Of a DNA stretch of 64,000 bases, positions 54,305 through 62,734 are shown piece after piece. This DNA comes from Methyloligella sp. GL2. GTDB taxonomy: Bacteria > Pseudomonadota > Alphaproteobacteria > Rhizobiales > Methyloligellaceae. The stretch covers positions 372,001 through 436,000 of the forward strand of contig NZ_CP054476.1 of the NCBI RefSeq assembly GCF_013341275.1, in the 5' to 3' direction. A program made the position numbers and the translations under genes. Under the pieces are notes generated by a model. It saw nothing but the letters and a program-made list of their open reading frames with translations. It did no database searches and had not been told where the DNA came from. How positions within the stretch are numbered: the first letter of the stretch is position 1; every line of letters starts with the position of its first letter.

Positions 54305-55225
54305 CTATCCCCGCGCGCGTTCGGGTGTGCGGGGCTCGGCTGAGGCGGCTTCCCGCTGCTTGATCTGCTCGGCGATGGCGACGGTGCGCTGGGCCATGGT
54401 GAAATGCAGCCGCTCGACCATCTGGCCTTCCACGACGATCACACCCTTGTCCTTGTTCCCCGGCTCGCCGAAGGCATCGATGATCTTGCGGGCCCATTCG
54501 ACCTCCTCCTCGGTGGGGGAGAAGACCGCGTTGCAGGGGGCCACCTGGCTCGGATGGATCAGCGTCTTGCCGTCCATGCCGAGGCTGCGGCCCTTCTCGC
54601 ATTCCTCGCGCAAGCCCGCCTCGTCATGGAAGTCGTTATAGACGCCGTCGAGAATGTCGAGCTTGTAGGCGCGGGCGGCCACCAGCGTCATCGCCAGCCA
54701 GGGCACCACGGCGAAGCGCTCGTAATGGGCATGGGCGCGGGATTCGCGGATCAGATCGTTGGTGCCCATCACCAAGCAGCAGAGCCGGTTCTCCTTATAG
54801 ACGGCGGTGGCGGCGATGGTGCGGGCATTGAGGATGGCCATCGGGGTTTCCATCATGGCCCAGAGCCGCACTTTTTCCGGCGCGTTGCAGCTTTGCAGGA
54901 TCTTGGCGGCGGAGATGATGTCGCCGGAATGGATCACCTTGGGCACCAGGATCGCATCGGGTGCGGCATCGCAGGCGGCGACCAGATCGTCGGCGCCCCA
55001 GGGCGTCTCGAGCGCATTCACCCGGATCACCACCTCGCGGCCGCCATAGCCGCCTTGCTTCACCGCGGCGCAGACCTGTTCCCGGGCATGGATTTTGGCG
55101 TCGGGTGCCACCGAATCTTCGAGATCGAGAATCAAGGCGTCGGCCGGAATGGTCTTGGCCTTCTGAAGCGCCCGCTCGTTGGAGCCTGGCATATAGAGAG
55201 CGCTGCGCCGCGGGCGGCCTTGCAT
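54305..55225 (-). CDS. HpcH/HpaI aldolase/citrate lyase family (CitE/malyl-CoA lyase-like)
   Basis: 306 residues from the ATG at 55225. A TIM barrel: RRSALYMPGSNERALQKAKT at the N-terminus, ALILDLEDSVAPDAK (metal and CoA region), VIRVNALETPWG, LWAMMETPMAILNA with the metal Glu, LVMGTNDLIRE and GKTLIHPSQVAPCN. The C-terminal helix VVEGQMVERLHFTMAQRTV is the part duplicated as a remnant at 62.5 kb. Relatives cleave citryl-, malyl- or citramalyl-CoA. Substrate not determined. Confidence 0.9.
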   Translation of the reverse strand: MQGRPRRSALYMPGSNERALQKAKTIPADALILDLEDSVAPDAKIHAREQVCAAVKQGGYGGREVVIRVNALETPWGADDLVAACDAAPDAILVPKVIHSGDIISAAKILQSCNAPEKVRLWAMMETPMAILNARTIAATAVYKENRLCCLVMGTNDLIRESRAHAHYERFAVVPWLAMTLVAARAYKLDILDGVYNDFHDEAGLREECEKGRSLGMDGKTLIHPSQVAPCNAVFSPTEEEVEWARKIIDAFGEPGNKDKGVIVVEGQMVERLHFTMAQRTVAIAEQIKQREAASAEPRTPERARG

Positions 55226-55351
55226 GGCGGATTTCCTTTTCTGCAACGGTGTTTCGCGGCAGCATAAATAATGTGCACCGCTTGGGAAATATCGCGCCTC
55301 TAAAGTTTCCCGATCGCAGGCTCCGGTGCGCTTGCGGGCCAAGCCCTAGCC

Positions 55352-56275
55352 CTAAACGGAAGTGCGGGGGCTCAGCTTCTCGGCCAGGAAGTCGACGAAG
55401 ACGCGTACCCGCGCCGGCGTTGCAGCACCGCCGATGAAGACGGCATGGATGCTCTCGCGGTCCTGCGGGTTGAACGCTTCCAGCAGCGGAACCAGCTCGC
55501 CGCGCGTCAGGGCGTCCTCGATATGGAAATTACCGACCCGGGTGATGCCGACCCCTTGCGCGGCCAGCTGCACCAGCGTCTCGCCGTTATTGGCGGTGAT
55601 GTTGCCGCTGACCGGCAGGAGGTAATCCTTGCCGTTCTCGCGGAACGGCCAGCCCGGCTCGATGCGGCGGAAGCTGAAATCCAGGCAGTTATGGCGGGCG
55701 AGATCCGCCGGGGTTTGCGGGGTTCCGGCGCGGGCGAGATAGCTTGGCGCGGCCACCACGGTACGGCCGGTCTCGCCGAGACGGCGAGCCGTGAGCGGGC
55801 TGTCGGGCAGCGGGCCGAAGCGGATGCCGATATCGGTGCGGCCGCCGAGAATATCGGATACCTCGTCGCTGGCCTCCAGCTCTACGGAAATGTCCGGATA
55901 GCGATCCACGAACTCGGCCAGGAGCGGCACGATGGTGAGCCGGCCATGGGCGGTGGCGGCGCTGACGCGGATATGGCCGCGCGGGCTGGCCCGGTCGGCG
56001 ATGGTGCTCTCAAGCTCCTCCAGATCGGCAAGGACGCGGCGCGCCAGCCGTGCATAGGCTTCGCCTTCGGCGGTCAGGCGCAGGCTTCGCGTGGTGCGCA
56101 CCACGAGCCGCACGCCGAGCCGCTGCTCCATGCGGGTGACGATGCGGCTGACGGCGGAGGGGGTGAGGCCGCGCTCGCGCGCCGCCGCCGAAAGACTGCC
56201 GGCGCAGGCGACCGCCAGAAAGATCGCCAGCTCCCCGGTCCGGTCGGTTTTTGGATGAGTGTTGGAATGCTCCAT
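55352..56275 (-). CDS. LysR family transcriptional regulator
   Basis: 307 residues. N-terminal winged helix at about 14-72 (FLAVACAGSLSAAARERGLTPSAVSRIVTRMEQRLGVRL), then the effector-binding domain from about residue 92. It has the CrgA/AaeR-like pattern DIGIRFGPLPDSPLTARRLG. It is divergent from an MFS gene, its probable target. Confidence 0.95.
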   Translation of the reverse strand: MEHSNTHPKTDRTGELAIFLAVACAGSLSAAARERGLTPSAVSRIVTRMEQRLGVRLVVRTTRSLRLTAEGEAYARLARRVLADLEELESTIADRASPRGHIRVSAATAHGRLTIVPLLAEFVDRYPDISVELEASDEVSDILGGRTDIGIRFGPLPDSPLTARRLGETGRTVVAAPSYLARAGTPQTPADLARHNCLDFSFRRIEPGWPFRENGKDYLLPVSGNITANNGETLVQLAAQGVGITRVGNFHIEDALTRGELVPLLEAFNPQDRESIHAVFIGGAATPARVRVFVDFLAEKLSPRTSV

Positions 56276-56294
56276 TTGTGAATCTAATGCACAA
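56276..56294. promoter_or_regulatory. Candidate LysR-binding inverted repeat
   Basis: TTGTG (56276-56280) and CACAA (56290-56294) are inverted with a 9-base spacer, directly upstream of the LysR gene start. The arms and spacing fit a LysR box. Autoregulation and control of the divergent MFS gene are inferred from position. Confidence 0.45.
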
Positions 56295-56366
56295 GTGATT
56301 GACCGAAACGCAATCTACTCCGGGATTTTCGAGTCGATCATATTCCGTCAAAGCATAACTCACGGA

Positions 56367-57548
56367 ATGGCTCTCATGAAAATCAACCCTCCCTTGCTGG
56401 CGCTCGCCGTCGGCGCCTTCGGCATCGGCGTCACCGAATTCTCGCCCATGGGCATGCTGCCGTTGATCGCCTCCGATCTTCAGGTCTCGATCCCCATGGC
56501 CGGGCTTTTGGTCAGCGCCTATGCCTTCGGCGTGCTGGTCGGCGCGCCGGTGATGACGCTGACCTTCGCCGGCATGGTGCGGCGGCATCTGCTGCTTCTG
56601 GCGATGGCGATCTTCACCGCCGGCAATCTGATCTCGGCCATGGCGGACAGCTATACGATGCTGCTGGTGGGGCGCATCGTCACCTCGTTCAATCACGGCG
56701 CGTTCTTCGGCGTCGGCGCGGTGGTGGCGGCAAGCGTGGTTGCGCCGGACAAGCGCGCCGGTGCCGTGGCGGCGATGTTCTCCGGGCTGACCGTCGCCAC
56801 GATCGGCGGCGTTCCGCTCGCCGCCTGGGTGGCCGAGACGGTGGGCTGGCGTGCCTCGTTCTTCGGCATCGCGGCGATCGGCATTCTCACCATGGCGGCG
56901 CTGATCGTCTCGCTGCCGCCGATGAAGGTGGAGCGCAAGGCGGACATGCGCGCCGAGCTGAAAGTGCTGTTCCGCGCTCCGGTGCTCACCGCGCTGCTGC
57001 TCACCGTGGTCGGGGCCAGCGCGATGTTCACCGTGTTCACCTATATCGCACCGATCCTGCGGGTGGAGACTCAGGCCGGGACCGGCTTCGTCACCGCGAT
57101 GCTGATCCTCTACGGGCTGGGTCTTGCCGTCGGCAACTGGCTGGGCGGGCGCTTTGCCGACCGTTCGCTCGATGCGACGCTGATCGGCTCTCTGGCCGCG
57201 GCGGCGGTCCTGCTGCTGCTATTCGCGCCGGGCATGGCTTCGGCCTTCGCGGCCGCGCCGCTGATCTTCGCATGGGGGATCGCCAGCTTCGCGATGGTGC
57301 CGCCGCTGCAGACCCGCGTGGTGATGGAGGCGGCGGATGCCCCCAATCTCGCCTCGGCGATGAATATCGGTGCCTTCAATCTCGGCAATGCGGTGGGCGC
57401 GGCCCTCGGCGGCGGGGTGATCGATGCCGGGCTCGGCTATCCCGCCGTGGCGCTGGCGGGCGCCGGCGCGGCGACGGCCGGGCTTCTCCTGGCGCTGCGC
57501 TTCCGGCGGGGCGGAAGATCGCTTGCCCCTGCGCCGGTGGGCTGCTGA
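56367..57548 (+). CDS. MFS transporter (DHA1, AraJ/arabinose-efflux type)
   Basis: 393 residues from the ATG at 56367; three codons later is another start. Twelve helices, with LAVGAFGIGVTEFSPMGMLPLIASDL typical of the DHA1 group that includes AraJ and NepI. VAVMFSGLTVATIGGVPLAA-type sequence (AAMFSGLTVATIGGVPLAA) is motif C, and GNWLGGRFADRSLD is the second-half motif A. It is a drug, purine-ribonucleoside or sugar exporter by family; substrate unknown. It is divergent from the LysR gene. Confidence 0.93.
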   Translation: MALMKINPPLLALAVGAFGIGVTEFSPMGMLPLIASDLQVSIPMAGLLVSAYAFGVLVGAPVMTLTFAGMVRRHLLLLAMAIFTAGNLISAMADSYTMLLVGRIVTSFNHGAFFGVGAVVAASVVAPDKRAGAVAAMFSGLTVATIGGVPLAAWVAETVGWRASFFGIAAIGILTMAALIVSLPPMKVERKADMRAELKVLFRAPVLTALLLTVVGASAMFTVFTYIAPILRVETQAGTGFVTAMLILYGLGLAVGNWLGGRFADRSLDATLIGSLAAAAVLLLLFAPGMASAFAAAPLIFAWGIASFAMVPPLQTRVVMEAADAPNLASAMNIGAFNLGNAVGAALGGGVIDAGLGYPAVALAGAGAATAGLLLALRFRRGGRSLAPAPVGC

Positions 57549-57570
57549 TCGGCGCCGGGCGGCAAGCGGC

Positions 57571-58227
57571 CTATGCCCGATCGAACGTGGCGACAGCCTC
57601 CGCCGCCGGTACCGATCCGGAGATCAGCTCGAGAATGGTTCGCGCAGTTCCCGGCGCGTGCACGATCTCGGCCAGGGTTTCGGCAACGTCGTCCCGGGGA
57701 ACGTCGCCATAGGGAAGCGCCAGCGAAAGCGAGACACGTCCCGAGCCGGTATCGTCCGTCAGGGTGCCGGGACGCAAAATCATCCAGTCGAGATCGGAAT
57801 CGACCAGTTCGACTTCGGAGCGGCGCTTGACCGTCATGTAGTGCTCGAACCGATCGGAGGTCTCGCGCTCCCGCAAGGCGTTGGGGAAAGCGGAGACCAG
57901 AATGAGGCGCGCAATGCCCGCCTGTTGCACCGCTTCGATGGTCTTCGTCATCCCATCGCCGTCGATCGCCGTGGTCATCTCGGGCCCGCCCTCGCCGCCG
58001 GCGCCGGCCGAAAACACCACCACATCGCTGCCGCGTATCGCCTCGGCGAGTTCGGCTGCCGACATCTTCACCAGATCGCCTTCCGTCGCCTGGATGCCGA
58101 CCGCCGCCAGCGCCTCTTTTTGTTGCGGCCGTCGGTACAGCCCATCGACCTCGTCGCCCCGCGCCACCAGGCGCTCCGCCAGACGGATGCCGACCTTTCC
58201 CGCAATACCCACGATAAAGACTTTCAT
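57571..58227 (-). CDS. NAD(P)-binding atypical SDR (NmrA/YwnB-like)
   Basis: 218 residues from the ATG at 58227, with a strong AAGGAGGAG ribosome site just upstream. The NAD loop VFIVGIAGKVGIRLAERL and SDVVVFSAGAGGEGGPE are visible; a Tyr-x-x-x-Lys pattern appears as YMTVKRRSEVELVDSDLDWMILRPGTL. Members of this group sense NADP or epimerise/reduce small molecules. Function not shown. It is 250 bases downstream of the AidB-like gene on the same strand. Confidence 0.88.
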   Translation of the reverse strand: MKVFIVGIAGKVGIRLAERLVARGDEVDGLYRRPQQKEALAAVGIQATEGDLVKMSAAELAEAIRGSDVVVFSAGAGGEGGPEMTTAIDGDGMTKTIEAVQQAGIARLILVSAFPNALRERETSDRFEHYMTVKRRSEVELVDSDLDWMILRPGTLTDDTGSGRVSLSLALPYGDVPRDDVAETLAEIVHAPGTARTILELISGSVPAAEAVATFDRA

Positions 58228-58477
58228 TTCTCCTCCTTTCTCACCCTGCGCCGCGACGCTTTCCGCTTCGTCTGCGATGACGATCTGCGCGGGGTTATGC
58301 CTTGCATGCAATTCGGCTGCCTAAGCGACGCTGTTACGCCTGCGGCATGGCTCCTTCAAGCCGTCGCTTCCGTGGAGACCGCCAAGATGGGGCGGGAGAC
58401 GGGACAGGAGACGAAGCTCGTCTCCTTGCTGAAGCTCTTGGCGCCTTGGATCGGAACGCCAATGTTGAGCGGTGCGG

Positions 58478-60202
58478 TCAGGCGAAGGCGGTGCTAAGGA
58501 TCGCATCGAGATTTTCGACCAAAGGATCGGCCGAAGCGGCGGGGAACACCTTCGGGGTGAAGGTCCCGGTATAGAAGGCTTCGCAGACCGGCAGCAGCGC
58601 GGTCTCGCCGCTGGTCTTCAGCTCCCAGGCGGCGTGCTCGCAGAGCAGGGCATAGGAGAGGGTATCGGCCATCTTGTGCAGGAAGCTCCCGGCGGAGGCT
58701 TCCTTCGCCGCATCGTCCGCCGCTTCTAGCTGGCTCAGCGCTTCGTGCATCCCCTGCCGCAGGAATTGCAGCTGCTCCCGCTCGCGTCGCATGGTCTCTT
58801 CCGGCAGCTTCCCGTGAATCTCGTCGAGCTTGGCGATGAAGACCGCCGACCCCGGCACCTTGCCGGCGATCAGGCGTAACAGCTCCAGAGCCTGGATCTG
58901 CTCCGGCCCCTCCCAGACGGTGAGCACCACGGAATCGCGATAGAGCCGGGCGGTGGGATAATCCTCCGTGTAGCCATTGCCGCCGACGAGGCCGAGCGCC
59001 TTCTGCGCGCACCAGACCGCCTGTTCGGCGGTCTTGTATTTGGCGAGCGCCGTGGCGATGCGGGCCCAGAGCCGGGCCGCCGGGGCCTCGCTGGCCCAAG
59101 CGATATCGAAGCTTCTCGCCGCCTCGAAAGCGAGGAGGCTGCCGGCCATCCATGCCACCGCGATCTCAGCCACACGCTGGCGGATCAGAGGGCGCTCGAT
59201 CAGCGGCTTGCCGAAGGTCTCGCGCGTGGCGATCCAGCCAAAAGCCTCGACCAGCGCGCGGCGCATCACCCCGGCGGCGGCCATGGCATTGTGCACGCGT
59301 GAGCAGGCCAGCGCCTCCATCATCACCCGGAGGCCATCGGGCGGGGGCGCGATCTCGAAGGCATGCGCCCCGTCGAGCTTGGCTTCGCCGGTGGCGAGGC
59401 CGCGCGTGCCGATCTTCTCCTTTAGATGGGTGATCTCGTAAGCGTTGGGGGTTTGCCAGTCGGCGTCGACATGGCTGGGGACGAGATAGAGGCCGAGCCC
59501 CTTGGCGCCCTCGGCTGCGCCTCGTTCCGCGCCTTCGGGCCGGGCCGTGGCCAGCGCTAGGCCGGAGCCAGCATTGGAGGTGAACCATTTCTGGCCGTAG
59601 AGCTTCGCGGTGCCGTCGCCTTGGGGCACGGCGCGGGTCTCGGTCTGGCCCACGTCGCTGCCGCTATGCTTCTCCGTCGCCCAGGTGCCGCCGCTCTTGG
59701 TCTGGCGGTCAGTGCGGATCAGCTCGGGCAGAAATTTCTCTCTGACCTTCTCCGGCGCATAGCGGGAGACGATCAACGCCACGGGATGGGTCATGGCGAA
59801 GGGGCAGCCGATGGAGATATCGGCTTGCGAGATCAGATACTGCGCCAGCGGCGCGTAGAGCTGCGTCGGCGCCTCGCCGAACCCGGCGGCGATGAAGCCG
59901 CGGGCATAGACCTCTTGATGGCAGGTATCGTAGCGCGGGTTGAGGAAGATCGCCCCGCGCCGCGTTCCCGGATGGGCCGGATCGACCGGCACCGCCTTCC
60001 AGACGGGGGGATGAATCCGGTCGCTATAGGCAGCCTGTGCGTCCAGCTCGCCGCCGCAGAATGCGCCGAAGGAGGCGAGCTCAGCGGCGCGCGCCTCAAG
60101 CAGCGCCGGCGCGATGCGCTTGAGGATGGATTGGGCGAAGGGGTCTGTGGTGAAGGAGTTTGGGGCTTGGGTGGTTTGAGGCGGTGGTTTTGCGCGCTCC
60201 AT
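58478..60202 (-). CDS. AidB-like acyl-CoA dehydrogenase family protein
   Basis: 574 residues. Longer than ordinary acyl-CoA dehydrogenases and matching AidB: MTHPVALIVSRYAPEKVREKFL, the FAD region GGTWATEKHSGSDVGQTET with QKWFTSNAGSG, and LGLVGGNGYTEDYPTARLYRDSVVLTVWEGPEQIQALELLR. E. coli AidB binds DNA and protects against alkylation; its own dehydrogenase activity is weak. Whether this one is DNA-protective or metabolic is not clear from sequence. It is divergent from the HNH gene. Confidence 0.9.
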   Translation of the reverse strand: MERAKPPPQTTQAPNSFTTDPFAQSILKRIAPALLEARAAELASFGAFCGGELDAQAAYSDRIHPPVWKAVPVDPAHPGTRRGAIFLNPRYDTCHQEVYARGFIAAGFGEAPTQLYAPLAQYLISQADISIGCPFAMTHPVALIVSRYAPEKVREKFLPELIRTDRQTKSGGTWATEKHSGSDVGQTETRAVPQGDGTAKLYGQKWFTSNAGSGLALATARPEGAERGAAEGAKGLGLYLVPSHVDADWQTPNAYEITHLKEKIGTRGLATGEAKLDGAHAFEIAPPPDGLRVMMEALACSRVHNAMAAAGVMRRALVEAFGWIATRETFGKPLIERPLIRQRVAEIAVAWMAGSLLAFEAARSFDIAWASEAPAARLWARIATALAKYKTAEQAVWCAQKALGLVGGNGYTEDYPTARLYRDSVVLTVWEGPEQIQALELLRLIAGKVPGSAVFIAKLDEIHGKLPEETMRREREQLQFLRQGMHEALSQLEAADDAAKEASAGSFLHKMADTLSYALLCEHAAWELKTSGETALLPVCEAFYTGTFTPKVFPAASADPLVENLDAILSTAFA

Positions 60203-60255
60203 CCTGCTGGCTCCTTCATCGATGCGTCGCTTTCTTAACCGCGCTAAGAAGTCAT

Positions 60256-61155
60256 ATGGGATTCGGGGTCTTCATTCATCGCTCAGATTCGATTTACGAA
60301 GATAGTCCAGCTGAGCAGTACCAATTTCCAAGACAGTACCTGGGAAGGGTAGAGCCCTGTATCGGGGATTGGATCATCTATTATGAGCCCCGAAAAGTCG
60401 CTGAGACTCGTGGCTATTTTGCCGTGGCGAAAGTCGAACGCGTGGTTCCTGATCCAACGCAGGCTGGGATGTACCTCGCACTCATCGAGCCTGGCAGCTA
60501 TTTGGATTTTGTGAAACCGGTACCGTTTAGCGATGAGCATGGTGTGATCGAACGCGGTGTTTTGAATCCTGACGGCCGTATTTCTGGTCGCGCCCAGTCA
60601 GCGGTTCGACCACTGTCGTCCGCTGACTTCAGTCGTATCGTCACTCGAGGGCTGAATGACGACGAATTGCTTCTCCCGCGAATTGGGGATGATAAAGCAC
60701 CCTTTGGTTTCGACGAAGATCAAGCCCCCTTTGAATTTGAGGAAGCTCGAGAACGGGTGAACTATCTCTCTTCGAGGATCGTTCGCGATCGCGCTTTCCG
60801 ACGCGTTGTTCTACGCGCTTATGAGGAGCGTTGCGCCATAAGTGGATTGAAGCTGATCAACGGCCGAGGACGTGCTGAAGTCGAAGCGGCGCATATTCGA
60901 CCCGTCGAAGCGGATGGACCTGACATTGTTAGCAATGGACTTGCCCTATCAGGGACGGCGCATTGGATGTTCGATCGTGGGCTAATTAGCCTTTCCGACG
61001 ATCATGAGATTCTCATCTCACGTCAGGTGAACGATTTCGACGGCATTCGATCCTTCATTAATCGGGGTGGGTATGCGCTAGTGCCGGCGAAACCCCATCA
61101 GAGACCGCATCCGCACTTTCTAGCCTGGCATCGAGAGCAATGCTTTAAGCATTGA
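60256..61155 (+). CDS. HNH endonuclease (HNH_2 type)
   Basis: 299 residues from the ATG at 60256. The N-terminal two-thirds (about 1-185) resemble an EVE/PUA-like beta-rich module (FGVFIHRSDSIYEDSPAEQYQFP, IGDWIIYYEPRKVAETRGYFAVAKV). Residues 190-299 form the HNH_2 nuclease: YEERCAISGLKLING, then EAAHIRPVEADGPDIVSNGLAL and TAHWMFDRGLISLSDDHEILIS with the His-Asn-His triad. Such proteins are stand-alone restriction candidates, with the N-domain reading a base modification. The gene looks less GC-rich than its neighbours. Confidence 0.85.
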   Translation: MGFGVFIHRSDSIYEDSPAEQYQFPRQYLGRVEPCIGDWIIYYEPRKVAETRGYFAVAKVERVVPDPTQAGMYLALIEPGSYLDFVKPVPFSDEHGVIERGVLNPDGRISGRAQSAVRPLSSADFSRIVTRGLNDDELLLPRIGDDKAPFGFDEDQAPFEFEEARERVNYLSSRIVRDRAFRRVVLRAYEERCAISGLKLINGRGRAEVEAAHIRPVEADGPDIVSNGLALSGTAHWMFDRGLISLSDDHEILISRQVNDFDGIRSFINRGGYALVPAKPHQRPHPHFLAWHREQCFKH

Positions 61156-61236
61156 CTATCGTTCAATCTCGGGAACTCCCCAGCACCCTCAAAAATTCCT
61201 CCTCCTCCCCCAAGGAGATAACAGGAGGAACCCGCC

Positions 61237-61461
61237 ATGCATCACGATACCAATGCAGCCTCAGGAAAAGCCCAGCCGTCGTTTCTGATGACCTGGCGCT
61301 ATCGCCAGAGCCATCCCGCCCGCGTGCCGCAGATGGCCGGGCCGCGCTGTGAGCCAGAGCGGGAGCCGGCTTTGCGCCGCCGCCGTTGGAGCCGCCAGGC
61401 GGCGGAGAAGGCCAAGGCGCCGATCAAGGACGTGGTCGCGCATCTGAGCACGCTGGGCTAA
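61237..61461 (+). CDS. Small basic hypothetical protein
   Basis: 74 residues; a strong ribosome site AGGAGG ends seven bases before the ATG, which is why it is kept. The sequence is rich in Arg and Pro with a C-terminal helix KAPIKDVVAHLSTL. Base composition matches the host. No family is recognised. It starts 81 bases after the HNH gene and might be cotranscribed with it, but no functional link is visible. Confidence 0.5.
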   Translation: MHHDTNAASGKAQPSFLMTWRYRQSHPARVPQMAGPRCEPEREPALRRRRWSRQAAEKAKAPIKDVVAHLSTLG

Positions 61462-61622
61462 GCCGCGCCGGCGGCTCGTGGCGCGGCGGGGCATGCTGAT
61501 GTGGCCGATGGCGAACCTGCCGATGGCGACGATCCGGGCCACCACCACCGCCCTTGCGATCTACTCAGGTGCTTCCGTGAGGAAAAATCTCGCGATATGG
61601 TCTACCCGGAAGGGTTGTCCAA

Positions 61623-62399
61623 ATGCTCCAATCGCTACTGAGTGTGTTCGGGGAGCGGAAGGCGACGCCGCCTACCGGATTTAGGATCGGCGGCGCGTCG
61701 TTCGATACCGCCGACATGGAAGTTGAGCCAAGTTCGGATGAGGTTGGCAGACTTGTCGGCGTGCGTCTGGCACTCACCTATGAAGACTCTAAAGGTGATC
61801 GCACCCGGCGATTGATCGTGGTCGAAAAGGTCTCTCGCACTGCTGCGGGAGAATACTGTCTGCAAGCGTTTTGCGAGCTCAGGCAGGCAAGACGGTCGTT
61901 TCGCGTAGACCGCATCGTCGAGATAATCGACACTCGTACCGGCGAAGTGCACGAGGAGCCTGAAGCTTTCCTCTCCGACCTACTTCTTGTGGCGAAGATG
62001 CAGCGCACCAAGAAAAGGACGCCAAGCGAGGATCCGACCTCAGTCCTGCTCCGAGAAAGCACGGAGGGGCTAACGGTTTTGCTCTATTTCGGGCATGCGG
62101 ATCAGCACCTCAAGCGGCAGGAACGCAGAATTCTCTGGAGTTATCTGGATTGGCAGCAGGATAGATGCTCAATCCGCGGGCGTGTACCGAGACGATCGGT
62201 AAACTCTTGGATGGATGCCATGTTGCCGGACACATATCAGTTCTCCGACGCATTAGAGAAAGTTCTGAATAGCGAGAGGGTCCACCGCAATCATGTGCTT
62301 AGCCGCATTCCCGAAATCGTGCTGGCCGACGGCGTGGTCGACAGCGAAGAGCGAAATCGATTGCAGAGCTTGCTGGAGTTGCTTGAACAACAATTCTAA
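61623..62399 (+). CDS. WYL-like domain protein with TerB-like C-terminal region
   Basis: 258 residues. About residues 40-115 resemble a WYL domain: LALTYEDSKGDRTRRLIVVEKV, then YCLQAFCELRQARRSFRVDRIVEIIDTRTG. The C-terminal half is helical and resembles TerB-type modules with LLYFGHADQHLKRQERRILWSYL and DGVVDSEERNRLQSLLELLEQQ. WYL domains bind ligands or single-stranded nucleic acid and are common in defence regulators. There is no HTH here, so direct transcription control is doubtful. It looks less GC-rich than sthA and stands near the HNH gene. Confidence 0.65.
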   Translation: MLQSLLSVFGERKATPPTGFRIGGASFDTADMEVEPSSDEVGRLVGVRLALTYEDSKGDRTRRLIVVEKVSRTAAGEYCLQAFCELRQARRSFRVDRIVEIIDTRTGEVHEEPEAFLSDLLLVAKMQRTKKRTPSEDPTSVLLRESTEGLTVLLYFGHADQHLKRQERRILWSYLDWQQDRCSIRGRVPRRSVNSWMDAMLPDTYQFSDALEKVLNSERVHRNHVLSRIPEIVLADGVVDSEERNRLQSLLELLEQQF

Positions 62400-62734
62400 G
62401 CCATAGGCCTCGCGCCCGCGAGCAGGTGACGTCGATCACCGCCACGGCCCCATCCCCGCTTCGCCCCCACAGCCGCCTCGATCTGCTCGGCGATGTCTAC
62501 GGTGCGCTCGACAATAGCGAGATGCTGTCGCTCGACCATCTGGCCTTCGATCACGACCACCCGCCTATGGCGGCTGGAGACGCAAATTCCGGCCGAGCAA
62601 TGCCAAGAGCGGTCAAGCAGAGCCATGAATATCGGTGCTTTCGCAGAGCAAACCCCTTGTTTCGCAGTTGCACAATGCGGCAAGCTTCGCCTGGGGATTG
62701 GCGTTGAAACGTATCGGGGGACTTTCGGGGGATC
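62400..62734. other. Gap before sthA holding a gene remnant
   Basis: 335 bases. Its left half carries a decayed 3' end of a CitE/HpcH-like gene on the minus strand (listed separately). The right half, from about 62600 to the sthA ATG at 62735, shows no recognisable feature beyond a GGGGG ribosome site directly before the ATG. Confidence 0.6.
62477..62566 (-). pseudogene. Remnant of the 3' end of a CitE/HpcH-like lyase gene
   Basis: Minus-strand translation reads VVVIEGQMVERQHLAIVER then TVDIAEQIEAA, matching the C-terminal helix of the intact lyase at 54305-55225 (VVEGQMVERLHFTMAQRTVAIAEQI). The DNA is also similar: CTCGACCATCTGGCCTTC occurs in both. Upstream the frame has no lyase sequence, so only the last 30 codons or so survive, truncated on the 5' side. 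Confidence 0.75.

Noticed and set aside
61478-61684. A 68-codon frame between the small basic protein and the WYL-like gene.
   Set aside because: It overlaps the start of the WYL-like gene in another frame, has no ribosome site and no similarity.
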